Assembly: GCA_036526135.1 (NCBI GenBank)
Contig: DATCZA010000013.1
Coordinates: 1 to 64,000, forward strand
DNA from: UBA2965 sp036526135
GTDB lineage: Bacteria; Pseudomonadota; Gammaproteobacteria; Pseudomonadales; Azotimanducaceae
DNA length: 64,000 bases
Reading direction: 5' to 3'
Shown: positions 25,962-33,260 of the stretch, one piece after another
How the letters are laid out: the number at the start of each line of letters is the position of its first letter
Position numbering within the stretch: the first letter of the stretch is position 1
Translations under genes and position numbers: made by a program
The notes under the pieces: model-generated
What the model was told of the DNA's origin: nothing
What the model saw: only the letters and a program-made list of their open reading frames with translations
Databases searched by the model: none

Positions 25962-26704
25962 CCGGCTTCCGCGGCGTCCAGCGGTTCGAACCCGAGCAGA
26001 TCGCGGCCGTGGTCGAGATCGCGGTATCCATAGCGATTTCGAGAATTGGCGAAAAAAGTCCCGCAACGCACCGCCTCCGGCGCGCCCAGGGCCGCGACGA
26101 GGGCGTTGACCACGTCCCGCTGGCTGCACCAGACGCTGCGCTGGCGGGCGTTCGCCGGCCGGTCCTCGGCGTTGACGAAACCGATGCGGACCGAGATGAA
26201 GGACGTGGCGGTGGTATCGGCAAAGTGGCGGGCAAGCGCCTCGCCCCAGACCTTGGTGCTGCCGTAAACGCCGCGGGGTCGCGGGGGCGCGTCCACCGTG
26301 ATCATCGGCCAGCGATCGGGCAGGTCGTCATAGCGCCCCTCGACGAGCGCGCGGTAAGGCTCGTCGTGCTCCCAACCGGCCACCGTGGCCCCGCTGGAGG
26401 CGAAAACGACCCGCGGCACGCCGGCCTCCACGGCGGCCTGAAAGACGTTGCGCGTTCCCTCCACGTTGGTGACGCGCAAAGCGTCCCAGCCGAAGTGCTC
26501 ACCGGGCTTCGCCGCCAGGTGAATGACGGCGTCGACCCCGTCGAACGCTGGCCGAATGGCTTCGTAGTCGGCAATGTCGGCCTGCCAGGTGAACGTGCCG
26601 TTCACCTCCCGGCGGTTCAGCGCCGCGACGTCGTGGTCGGCTGCAAGAACCGGGTGGGCAGCGCCACCGATGAGCCCGCTCAAGCCCGTGACGAGAAGCT
26701 TCAC
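25958..26704 (-). CDS. NAD-dependent epimerase/dehydratase family protein
   Basis: A 248-residue extended SDR. The cofactor motif is TGLSGLIGG at about 6-14, the Asp loop ADIADYEAI follows, and VIHLAAKPGE comes after that. The active-site Tyr-Lys is in GVYGSTKVWGE. Its size and the C-terminal segment resemble uronate-dehydrogenase-like and related small epimerases; the substrate is not clear. The start at 26704 overlaps the stop of the alpha/beta hydrolase gene by 4 bases. It is third in an operon behind the EthR-like regulator and hydrolase. Confidence 0.83.
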   Translation of the reverse strand: MKLLVTGLSGLIGGAAHPVLAADHDVAALNRREVNGTFTWQADIADYEAIRPAFDGVDAVIHLAAKPGEHFGWDALRVTNVEGTRNVFQAAVEAGVPRVVFASSGATVAGWEHDEPYRALVEGRYDDLPDRWPMITVDAPPRPRGVYGSTKVWGEALARHFADTTATSFISVRIGFVNAEDRPANARQRSVWCSQRDVVNALVAALGAPEAVRCGTFFANSRNRYGYRDLDHGRDLLGFEPLDAAEAG

Positions 26705-27660
26705 GCTTCCTCCTTTACGGCCTGCACGAGCTTCGGCTCCCAGGTGAGGTAGGGAACCGGCTCGTTCTCGAGAAAAGCTCGCATCATGGCATTGACCACC
26801 TCGGGCTGCTCCTGCTGAACCCAGTGCGAGACCCGCGGCAGGTACCGCAGGGTGAGGTTCGCGACGTAGTCGTCGGTGCCACGCGTGGTCTCGATGCCGA
26901 GCGCAGCGTCCTCCTCGCCCCAGACCATGAGGGTGGGGGTCTCGATGACGGGAAAGCCGAGCGCGCTCTGGCGGCGAAAACCGCCGCCGCGCAAGGCCGC
27001 CCGGTAATAGTTGATCATGGCTTCCAGCGCGCCGGGCTGCGCCGCGTTGCGCCGGTAAACGTCCACCACCTCGTCCGGGAAGCGGCTCGGATCCACGGCG
27101 ACCCCCCGAAACGCATCCGCCACGGCCCGTGCGCCTCGGCGACCCAGAAGATTCTCGGGAAGGCGGGGAAGCTGAAAGAAGAACACGTACCAGGACTTCC
27201 GGAGCTGAGCGAACGATCGCCCCGATGCTCTGCCTGCCCCGGGATGCGGAACGTTACAGATGATCAGCTTTTCCAGGGGACGGACCTTGCGCATGGCGAA
27301 GTACCAGGCCACCAGGGCTCCCCAGTCGTGGGCGATGAGCACCGTCTCCCGGCAACCGGACGCATCGATCAGCCCTGCCACGTCGTCCATGAGGTTCTCG
27401 ATGGCGTAAGCGTCCACCCCGAAGGGCCGCGACGTCAGGCCGTAACCCCTCAAGTTCGGCGCCCAGGCCCGAAAGCCGAGATCTGCCAGCATGGGCAGCT
27501 GATGACGCCAGGAGAAGCTGTGCTCCGGAAAGCCGTGCAGACACAGCGCGAGGCGCCGGCCGGAGCCACAGGCGTCCACCTCGAACCTGAGGCCGTTGGC
27601 ATCGACGAACGTCGTTTCGATGCGGGGATCCCGTATGTGCCGAGGAACGATCTCATCCAC
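26701..27660 (-). CDS. Alpha/beta hydrolase, epoxide hydrolase-like
   Basis: A 319-residue alpha/beta hydrolase of the epoxide hydrolase/haloalkane dehalogenase type. The oxyanion motif HGFPEHSFSW is followed by the nucleophile elbow IAHDWGALVAWY, with Asp (not Ser) as nucleophile. An acid lies in WGEEDAALG and the base in PRVSHWVQQEQP. The GTG start at 27660 has a GGGAGG site 8 bases upstream and overlaps the EthR-like gene stop by 8 bases. Epoxide or ester hydrolysis is likely. In this context it may act on products of the divergent BVMO3 or on an upstream epoxide, which is inference. Confidence 0.85.
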   Translation of the reverse strand: MDEIVPRHIRDPRIETTFVDANGLRFEVDACGSGRRLALCLHGFPEHSFSWRHQLPMLADLGFRAWAPNLRGYGLTSRPFGVDAYAIENLMDDVAGLIDASGCRETVLIAHDWGALVAWYFAMRKVRPLEKLIICNVPHPGAGRASGRSFAQLRKSWYVFFFQLPRLPENLLGRRGARAVADAFRGVAVDPSRFPDEVVDVYRRNAAQPGALEAMINYYRAALRGGGFRRQSALGFPVIETPTLMVWGEEDAALGIETTRGTDDYVANLTLRYLPRVSHWVQQEQPEVVNAMMRAFLENEPVPYLTWEPKLVQAVKEEA

Positions 27661-28333
27661 GAATGCTGCCTCCCTTCAACTCAACCGGGCACCCGCTGGT
27701 GCCATCGCCTCCCGGGCCGTAGATGGCCGAGTTCCAGATATCGCCGAGAACGGCGCCGATCACCGCCGGCCCATCGGGATTGTGGCGGGTCATGTTGTCG
27801 TTTGCCGCGGCGTTGTTCATCAGAATCAGCGCCCGGGCCAGTCGGTCCGGATCGGCGGCCCCGCTTCGACCCAGCGCCCGCTGCCGGCGAATGAACTCCG
27901 CCGTGAGATCGATGAAGTAATCGACGATCCCCCGCTGCCACTCCTGATAGACCTCCTGGCTCCCGCCGGCCGCCTGGGCAACGGCGGCAACGCTGGGCGC
28001 GTGCCGTTCGAACACCTCGAACATCGAGGTGAGATGGGTAAGCGTCGCGGCGCGGTGATCGGGCTCATCCAGTTCCCCCGTGAGCCAGGGATCTACCGTG
28101 CGGCGAATGTCCGCCGCGAACTCCTCGAGCATACCCAGCGCAATCTCGTCCAGGCCGGAAAAGTAGTGGTAGAAAGAGGAACGCGTCATGCCCGTCCGCT
28201 TCATCAAGGAATCCACGGTCAGCTCGGAGAAGCGGACGTCCTGCAGGGCGGCCATGGCCGCCGCGAGGATCTCCGCCCGCGCCGCCTCCGGATTGCGCCT
28301 GACCCGCGTGCTCTTGACGTTCATGACCTCCAT
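27653..28333 (-). CDS. TetR family regulator, EthR-like
   Basis: A 226-residue repressor. The helix-turn-helix is at about 36-62 (LTVDSLMKRTGMTRSSFYHY). The ligand domain shares the layout of mycobacterial EthR: MFEVFERHAPSVAAVAQAA, a Trp in the middle helix (VYQEWQRG), LILMNNAAAN, and the terminal VLGDIWNSAIYG. EthR represses the Baeyer-Villiger monooxygenase gene ethA, which lies divergent to it. Here too a BVMO gene is divergent, 114 bases away, across two matching inverted repeats. It is the first gene of an operon with the hydrolase and epimerase. The start may be 28333 or 28324. Confidence 0.85.
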   Translation of the reverse strand: MEVMNVKSTRVRRNPEAARAEILAAAMAALQDVRFSELTVDSLMKRTGMTRSSFYHYFSGLDEIALGMLEEFAADIRRTVDPWLTGELDEPDHRAATLTHLTSMFEVFERHAPSVAAVAQAAGGSQEVYQEWQRGIVDYFIDLTAEFIRRQRALGRSGAADPDRLARALILMNNAAANDNMTRHNPDGPAVIGAVLGDIWNSAIYGPGGDGTSGCPVELKGGSIRG

Positions 28334-28384
28334 TCCCGGAATGCTTCAGTCTTCCACCCGGACATTCTACCCCGGGCAATCCAC

Positions 28385-28403
28385 TATTGACACGATGTCA
28401 ATA
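28385..28403. promoter_or_regulatory. Operator box 1 (ATTGAC-N5-GTCAAT) between EthR-like and BVMO3 genes
   Basis: TATTGACACGATGTCAATA is an inverted repeat with 8-bp arms and a 3-base centre at 28394. It contains a consensus -35 hexamer TTGACA (28387-28392), so a bound repressor would block the BVMO3 promoter. It shares the core ATTGAC-N5-GTCAAT with the second box. The EthR-like TetR is the obvious candidate binder. Confidence 0.7.
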
Positions 28404-28416
28404 TATAACCTATTTT
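28387..28416 (+). promoter_or_regulatory. Putative sigma70 promoter of BVMO3
   Basis: The -35 hexamer TTGACA at 28387-28392 is consensus. An 18-bp AT-rich spacer leads to TATTTT (28411-28416) as -10. Operator box 1 covers the -35 and operator box 2 begins at the -10, the layout of a repressor-controlled promoter. The start of transcription would be near 28423, inside box 2. Confidence 0.55.
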
Positions 28417-28436
28417 ATTGACGATGTGTCAATAAA
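28414..28436. promoter_or_regulatory. Operator box 2 (ATTGAC-N5-GTCAAT)
   Basis: An inverted repeat with 9-bp arms: TTTATTGAC at 28414-28422 and GTCAATAAA at 28428-28436, with a 5-base centre GATGT. Its centre (28425) is 31 bp from that of box 1, three helical turns, so two repressor dimers could sit on the same DNA face. It ends 11 bases before the BVMO3 start. Confidence 0.7.
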
Positions 28437-28447
28437 GGCGGGGCGGC

Positions 28448-29974
28448 ATGAACGTACTGGCATCTCAGCTGGAACCCTGGGCGGTGGCCGATCGCCAGCC
28501 CCGCATCGCCATCATCGGGGCCGGCATGTCCGGCATCGCCGCCGTCGTCAAGCTCCGCAAAGCCGGTTACACCCACCTCACCGTTTACGAGAAGGCCGAC
28601 CGGGTCGGCGGGACCTGGCGCGAGAACACCTACCCGGGGCTGTCCTGCGACGTGCCCTCACGCTGGTACTCGTTCAGCTTTGCCCTGAGCTCCGAGTGGA
28701 CTCACCGATTCTCCTACGGCCCGGAGATCCAGGCCTACATGGAGAAGGTCGCCGAGGGCTTCGGCGTGACGGACGTGGTCCGGTTCGACACCCCGGTGAC
28801 GGAGCTCACCTACGAAGCACCGTTCTGGCGCCTCACTACCGCCGCGGGCGAGCAGCAGATCTACGACGTCGTGATCTCGGCCACGGGCATCCTCCACCAT
28901 CCCGCCATGCCGGACATCGAAGGACTGGAGGATTTCGCAGGAGCCAGCTTTCACTCGGCCCGCTGGGATCACTCGGTGGATCTCACGGGCAAGCGTGTGG
29001 GCGTGATCGGCACCGGGTCCACGGCAGCCCAGATCGTCGGCGACATCGCCGGCTCCGTTGGCGAGCTCCACGTATTCCAGAGAACGCCCCAGTGGATGGT
29101 GCCCATGCCGCAGAAGACCTACAGCGCCCGCTGGAAGCGGGTGCTCAAGCTCTTCCCGTTCTTGAAGCGCCTGGCCTATCAGTACTACTTCCGCCTCATG
29201 GTTCGCACCTTCGCCATGGCCACCGTGGGCGATGAGAAGATGCAGGCCCGCATCAGCAAAATCACCCGGCAGAACCTCGAGCGCAACGTAAAGGACCCGG
29301 AGCTGCGCCGCAGGCTGACGCCCGACTACCAGGCGGCCTGCAAGCGCCTCATCCTCTGCTCGGACTTCTACCCAGCCATCACCCGCGACAACGCCCACCT
29401 GGTCACGGACGCCATCGAGCGCGTCACCCCCGCCGGCATCCGAACCGCCGACGGTCGCGTCCACGAGCTCGACGTTCTCGTCCTGGCCACCGGGTTCGAT
29501 CCGAGCGCGTTCATTCTGCCGACCAAGGTGACGGGTGAAGACGGGGTGGACCTGGAGTCCTTCTGGCAGGGCGCCCCACGAGCACTGAGAGCCGTGGCGA
29601 TTCCCCGCTTTCCCAACTTCTGGATGCTGGAGGGCCCTACGGGCCCCGTGGGCAACATGTCCTTGATCACCATCACCGAGCATCAGGTGGGCTACGTCAT
29701 CGCGATGCTCGAGCGCATGAAGAAGCGCCGGCTCGTGGCCGTCTCCGCGCGCGAGGACGCCTACCGGAACTACAACCAGGCCATGCAGGAGGCGGTGAAG
29801 AACACGGTCTGGATGACGGGCGGCTGCACGAGCTGGTACATCGACAAGACCGGGATCCCGAACCTGTACCCCTGGGAGCCGATGCGCTATCTGAAGTCCA
29901 TGCGCAATCCCGACTTCTCGGAATACCGGGAGGAAACCGGGCAGGGGAAGGAAGCGGCGCTGGCAGCGGCCTAG
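28448..29974 (+). CDS. Flavin-containing Baeyer-Villiger-type monooxygenase, EthA-like context (BVMO3)
   Basis: A 508-residue class B monooxygenase. The FAD motif GAGMSG is at 24-29, with GGTWRENTYPGLSCD at 54-68, the fingerprint FAGASFHSARWD at 163-174, and the NADP motif GTGSTA at 188-193. Arg-Glu-Asn in place of the Tyr-Trp-Asn of BVMO1 and BVMO2 (GTWREN) marks a different branch, which includes EthA- and hydroxyacetophenone-type monooxygenases. The C-terminal region TGGCTSWYIDKTGIPNLYPW is typical of that branch. It is divergent from an EthR-like repressor and controlled, by inference, through two operator boxes. It converges on the CoA-ligase gene, 4 bases away. Substrate unknown. Confidence 0.9.
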   Translation: MNVLASQLEPWAVADRQPRIAIIGAGMSGIAAVVKLRKAGYTHLTVYEKADRVGGTWRENTYPGLSCDVPSRWYSFSFALSSEWTHRFSYGPEIQAYMEKVAEGFGVTDVVRFDTPVTELTYEAPFWRLTTAAGEQQIYDVVISATGILHHPAMPDIEGLEDFAGASFHSARWDHSVDLTGKRVGVIGTGSTAAQIVGDIAGSVGELHVFQRTPQWMVPMPQKTYSARWKRVLKLFPFLKRLAYQYYFRLMVRTFAMATVGDEKMQARISKITRQNLERNVKDPELRRRLTPDYQAACKRLILCSDFYPAITRDNAHLVTDAIERVTPAGIRTADGRVHELDVLVLATGFDPSAFILPTKVTGEDGVDLESFWQGAPRALRAVAIPRFPNFWMLEGPTGPVGNMSLITITEHQVGYVIAMLERMKKRRLVAVSAREDAYRNYNQAMQEAVKNTVWMTGGCTSWYIDKTGIPNLYPWEPMRYLKSMRNPDFSEYREETGQGKEAALAAA

Positions 29975-29978
29975 AGGG

Positions 29979-31490
29979 TCAGGGGGCGACCTCCTCGCGC
30001 AGCCTGAACTTGAGCACCTTACCCATGACGTTGCGCGGCAGCGACTGGAAGAAGCGCACTTCCCGGGGATGCTTGTAACGGGCAAGACGTCCGGCGAAGC
30101 GCGCGATCAGCTCATCTTCACCCAGGTCGGCCCCGTCCCGCAGCACCACGCAGGCAACCGGGACCTCGCCCCAGCGCTCGTCCGGCCGGCCCACCACCGC
30201 GTACTCTGCGAGCTCGGGCATCTCCGCCAGCACGTTCTCGAGCTCGGCGGGGTAGACGTTCTCACCGCCGGAGATGACCACGTCCTTCTTCCGATCGTCC
30301 ACGTAGAAGAACCCTTCGGCGTCCATGTGGCCGATGTCCCCGGTATGAAACCAGCCGTCGGAGAACGCGGCGGCCGTGGTCTCCGGGTCATTCAGATACT
30401 CGCAGAAAAGATTCGGACCTTTCAGAACGATCTCGCCACGCTCCCCCGGCCCGAGGATGTTTCCCCCATCGTCCACGATCCGCGCCTCGCAGTGAATGAC
30501 CGGTTTGCCCGCCGCCCCCCGCTTGCGTCGGGTCTCGGCGATGGGCAGGCAGATGGCCGTCGGCGCGCTCTCCGTGAGCCCGTATATCTGCGTGGCGGGC
30601 ACCCCGCGGTCGTGCCAAGCGTCGAGCAGCGGGTCCGGTACGGTAGACGAGCCGGTGCCCACCATACGCAGGGAGGAGAGGTCGGTCTCCGACCACGCCG
30701 GGTGGTCGACCATGGCGGTGATGACCGCCGGTACCGCCAGGAACATGGTGGGCTTGAGCGTCTCGATGGCCCTGAGGGCCTCACCCGGATCGAAGCGCCG
30801 CATCAGGCTCACGCCGGCCCCAATGTAAAAAGCCGGCGTGGTCTGAATGTTGAGACCACCTGCGTGGAAGAGCGGCAGGACGGTGAGCACGTGGTCCGAC
30901 GCCCGCATCTCCTGAGCGTGAATCGCGTTCAGCGCGTTGTAGAAAAGCGCACGCTGGTCGTGCGCCACGCCCTTCGGCTGGCCGGTGGTGCCGGAGGTGT
31001 AAATCAGCAGCACCCGATCATCCAGCGTTCCCACGTCTTCGAAACCGCCTTCCCTTGCGTCACCGAGCATGCGCTGAAACTCGTGCCAATGTGGCTCCGG
31101 CGGCGCACCCATGGCCACCCGCTCCAGGCCCGGCACATCGATCGCGTTCGCCTGGGCAGCAAACTCGTCTTCAACGAAGAGAAAGCGCGCGCCGCTGTGA
31201 CGCAGTATCCACTCGTGTTCCGGGCCGGCCAGGCGATTGTTCAGGGGGAGCAGGCTGGCCGCGTTGCGGGCGCACGCGAACAGCAAAACGATCATCTGCT
31301 CGCTGTTGAGGCCGAGAAACGCCACCACGTCGCCGCGCCGGATGCCCAGGCCGTCGCGCAGCAGAAAGGCCATGCGATCCACGGCGGCGTCGAGCTCCGC
31401 GTAGGTGTATGCAGTCTCGCCCAGACGGAGCGCCGGGCGGCCGCCTGCCCAGTCAGCGTTGCAGCGGATCCAGTCGCCGAGACCGTTCAA
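29979..31490 (-). CDS. Class I adenylate-forming acyl-CoA synthetase (AMP-dependent)
   Basis: A 503-residue ligase if read from TTG 31490, close to the family length. The phosphate loop YTSGTTGQPKG is at 164-174. Further motifs are QIYGLTESAPT (A5), GWFHTGDIGHMD (A7), DRKKDVVISGGENVYP (A8), and the catalytic Lys near the end in PRNVMGKVLKF (A10). It activates a carboxylic acid to acyl-CoA through acyl-AMP. The frame is open to 31664, but that part overlaps the acyl-CoA dehydrogenase gene; TTG at 31490 lies 4 bases after that gene's stop. It is the last gene of an operon with the NicX-like dioxygenase and acyl-CoA dehydrogenase. Acid substrate unknown. Confidence 0.88.
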   Translation of the reverse strand: MNGLGDWIRCNADWAGGRPALRLGETAYTYAELDAAVDRMAFLLRDGLGIRRGDVVAFLGLNSEQMIVLLFACARNAASLLPLNNRLAGPEHEWILRHSGARFLFVEDEFAAQANAIDVPGLERVAMGAPPEPHWHEFQRMLGDAREGGFEDVGTLDDRVLLIYTSGTTGQPKGVAHDQRALFYNALNAIHAQEMRASDHVLTVLPLFHAGGLNIQTTPAFYIGAGVSLMRRFDPGEALRAIETLKPTMFLAVPAVITAMVDHPAWSETDLSSLRMVGTGSSTVPDPLLDAWHDRGVPATQIYGLTESAPTAICLPIAETRRKRGAAGKPVIHCEARIVDDGGNILGPGERGEIVLKGPNLFCEYLNDPETTAAAFSDGWFHTGDIGHMDAEGFFYVDDRKKDVVISGGENVYPAELENVLAEMPELAEYAVVGRPDERWGEVPVACVVLRDGADLGEDELIARFAGRLARYKHPREVRFFQSLPRNVMGKVLKFRLREEVAP

Positions 31491-31494
31491 CGCC

Positions 31495-32685
31495 TCAGCT
31501 CTCCAGACTTTCCCGCCCGAGGCGTTCGATGCAGATGTCGGGCGTCCAGGGGAGCATGAGCGAGCCGCAGCGGGAATCCCGGTAAAGCTGCTCCAGCCGC
31601 AGGGATTTGAACAGCGAGCGCCCGCCGCACACGCGAATGGCCTGCCGGCAGATGTCGTTGGCAAACTCCATGACCGTGTACTGAGCGGCGTAAGCGCGCA
31701 GCCGCTCGTCTTTGCTCGGTCGGTAGGCGGCCTCCCCGATGGCTTTCTCGAAGAGCGCCCGGGCCTGCTCCAGCTTGATGCGCATCTCGGCGACGCCCAC
31801 CTGCTTGACCGGGTTGTCGCGGGCGCCGCCCGCCGGCGGGCCGCCTTCCACCTCCCCGCGCAGGTACTGGCAGGTGAAATCGAAGGCGGCTTCAGCGATG
31901 CCGAGGTAGGTGGGGCAGAGGGTCATGAACATGTGCGGCCAGCCCAGCGCCGCCTGGTAGTAGCAGCCCTGGGGCAGAAGCTGGCCCGAATCCGGCACGA
32001 AGACGTCCTCGAGAACGAGGCTGCGGGAGACCGTGCCGCGCATGCCGAGCACGTCCCAGTCACCGGCAACGGAGAACCCGCTGGCGCTGGCAGGCACCGC
32101 CAGCAGCAGCGTGTTGCGGACGTCCGGCTCGCGGCCGTCGGTGAGGTCGGTGCAGAGCACGCCGTAGAAGTGCGCCGAGCCGGAAAGGGACGCAAAGTGC
32201 TTGCGGCCGTTCACCAGCCAGCCACCGTCCACCTTCACGGCGGATGTATCGAAGGCCGCCTTGCCGGCCGCGGCGGCGCTGTTGGGCTCCGAGAAGGGCT
32301 GCGCGAAGATGTGGCCTTCCTCGATCACCCCGGCATAGATTTCCGCTCGGCGCGACTCGTGGGCCGAGCGCTCGGCGTCGCTCATGGGCAGGTCGTCGGC
32401 CAGCTGACCCGACCAGAGCATGGTGGAAGTGTGCATGTTGAAGGTGAGCGCCGTGGCGCCGCACCAGCGCCCGAGCTCAACGGAAATGCTGGCGTAGGTG
32501 CCGAAATCGGCGCCGAGACCCCCGTAGCGCCGGTCGATGGCGAGACCGAGGAAACCGGCTTCGCGCAGGTCCTCGTAGTTCTCGTCCGGGAATCGCGCTT
32601 CCTCGTCATAGGTCCGCCGGCGGGGGAGAAAGCGGTCCCTGCCCAGCTCGCGGGCAATACCGATCAGTTCCTCAGTCTTCGTCAT
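31495..32685 (-). CDS. Acyl-CoA dehydrogenase family protein
   Basis: A 396-residue flavoprotein. The N-terminal helical domain begins TEELIGIARELGRDRFLP. The middle beta domain has AQPFSEPNSAAA (FAD/substrate loop) and GGWLVNGRKHFASLSGSAHFY. The C-terminal helical domain contains AAYRPSKDERLRAYAAQYTV and QAIRVCGGRSLFKSLRLEQLYRDSRCG. The usual catalytic Glu is not evident at the position I would expect, so it may be one of the variant acyl-CoA dehydrogenase-like oxidoreductases or monooxygenases. ATG at 32685 overlaps the stop of the hydrolase remnant by one base. It acts with the CoA ligase in the same operon. Confidence 0.85.
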   Translation of the reverse strand: MTKTEELIGIARELGRDRFLPRRRTYDEEARFPDENYEDLREAGFLGLAIDRRYGGLGADFGTYASISVELGRWCGATALTFNMHTSTMLWSGQLADDLPMSDAERSAHESRRAEIYAGVIEEGHIFAQPFSEPNSAAAAGKAAFDTSAVKVDGGWLVNGRKHFASLSGSAHFYGVLCTDLTDGREPDVRNTLLLAVPASASGFSVAGDWDVLGMRGTVSRSLVLEDVFVPDSGQLLPQGCYYQAALGWPHMFMTLCPTYLGIAEAAFDFTCQYLRGEVEGGPPAGGARDNPVKQVGVAEMRIKLEQARALFEKAIGEAAYRPSKDERLRAYAAQYTVMEFANDICRQAIRVCGGRSLFKSLRLEQLYRDSRCGSLMLPWTPDICIERLGRESLES

Positions 32686-33260
32686 CACAGCTGACCCAGA
32701 AATTCGTTCACGGCCCGGGTGAAAGCAGCGGGCCTTTCCACGTACGCAAGATGACCCGCGTCCTGCAGACAATCGTAACGGCCGGCCGGGATCTCGGTCG
32801 CCATCTTTTCCATGGTGCGCGGCGGCGCCGTCTGATCGAGCTCCGCTGCCAGGCACAGCGTCGGGGCGTCGATCTCAGGAAGGGTACCCCGCTGATCGAA
32901 GCCGACCAGGCAAGTGAGCACCTGCCGGTAAACGTCCGCGGGCAGAGGGCTCATGGTGGCAACGGCCCGCTCGATGGCTTCCGCACGGGACGGATCGCCG
33001 AACATGCCGGTGATCAGTTCTCTGGCAAAGTCCGCCGGGGCACGGCCATCCTCGAGCGGCTTGAGCCGGGCATCCAGAAACTGCTGCTGCCAATCGCTGC
33101 CCGGCTTGCCGAAGCGCGCCATCGTCTGGGCGAGGACGAGAGAACGCACGCGCCCTGGCTCGGCCAGCTGGGCGTCGAAGGCATGCCGGTTGCCGCCGAT
33201 GCCATGCAGAAACACCACCGGCTCGCCGGAACCCGCTTCCTTGAAACCTGGAACGCTCAA
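32685..33260 (-). pseudogene. Alpha/beta hydrolase lacking the nucleophile-elbow region (internal in-frame deletion)
   Basis: An intact 191-codon frame from TTG 33260 (its TTG overlaps the upstream stop as TTGA). It begins like a normal alpha/beta hydrolase with VVFLHGIGGNRHAFDAQLAE. It then jumps directly to PGRVRSLVLAQ, the helix-strand that normally follows the nucleophile elbow. The GxSxG segment and about 75 flanking residues are absent. The later acid (AAELDQTAPP) and base (DAGHLAYVERP) regions remain. Family length is near 270. The protein cannot be a normal Ser hydrolase. It lies between a NicX-like ring-cleavage gene and an acyl-CoA dehydrogenase, where a hydrolase acting on the ring-cleavage product would be expected. 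True deletion or assembly error are both possible. Confidence 0.7.

Noticed and set aside
30069..31559. 496-residue plus-strand open frame
   Set aside because: Antisense shadow of the CoA ligase gene, whose A3, A5, A7, A8 and A10 motifs are all intact on the minus strand.
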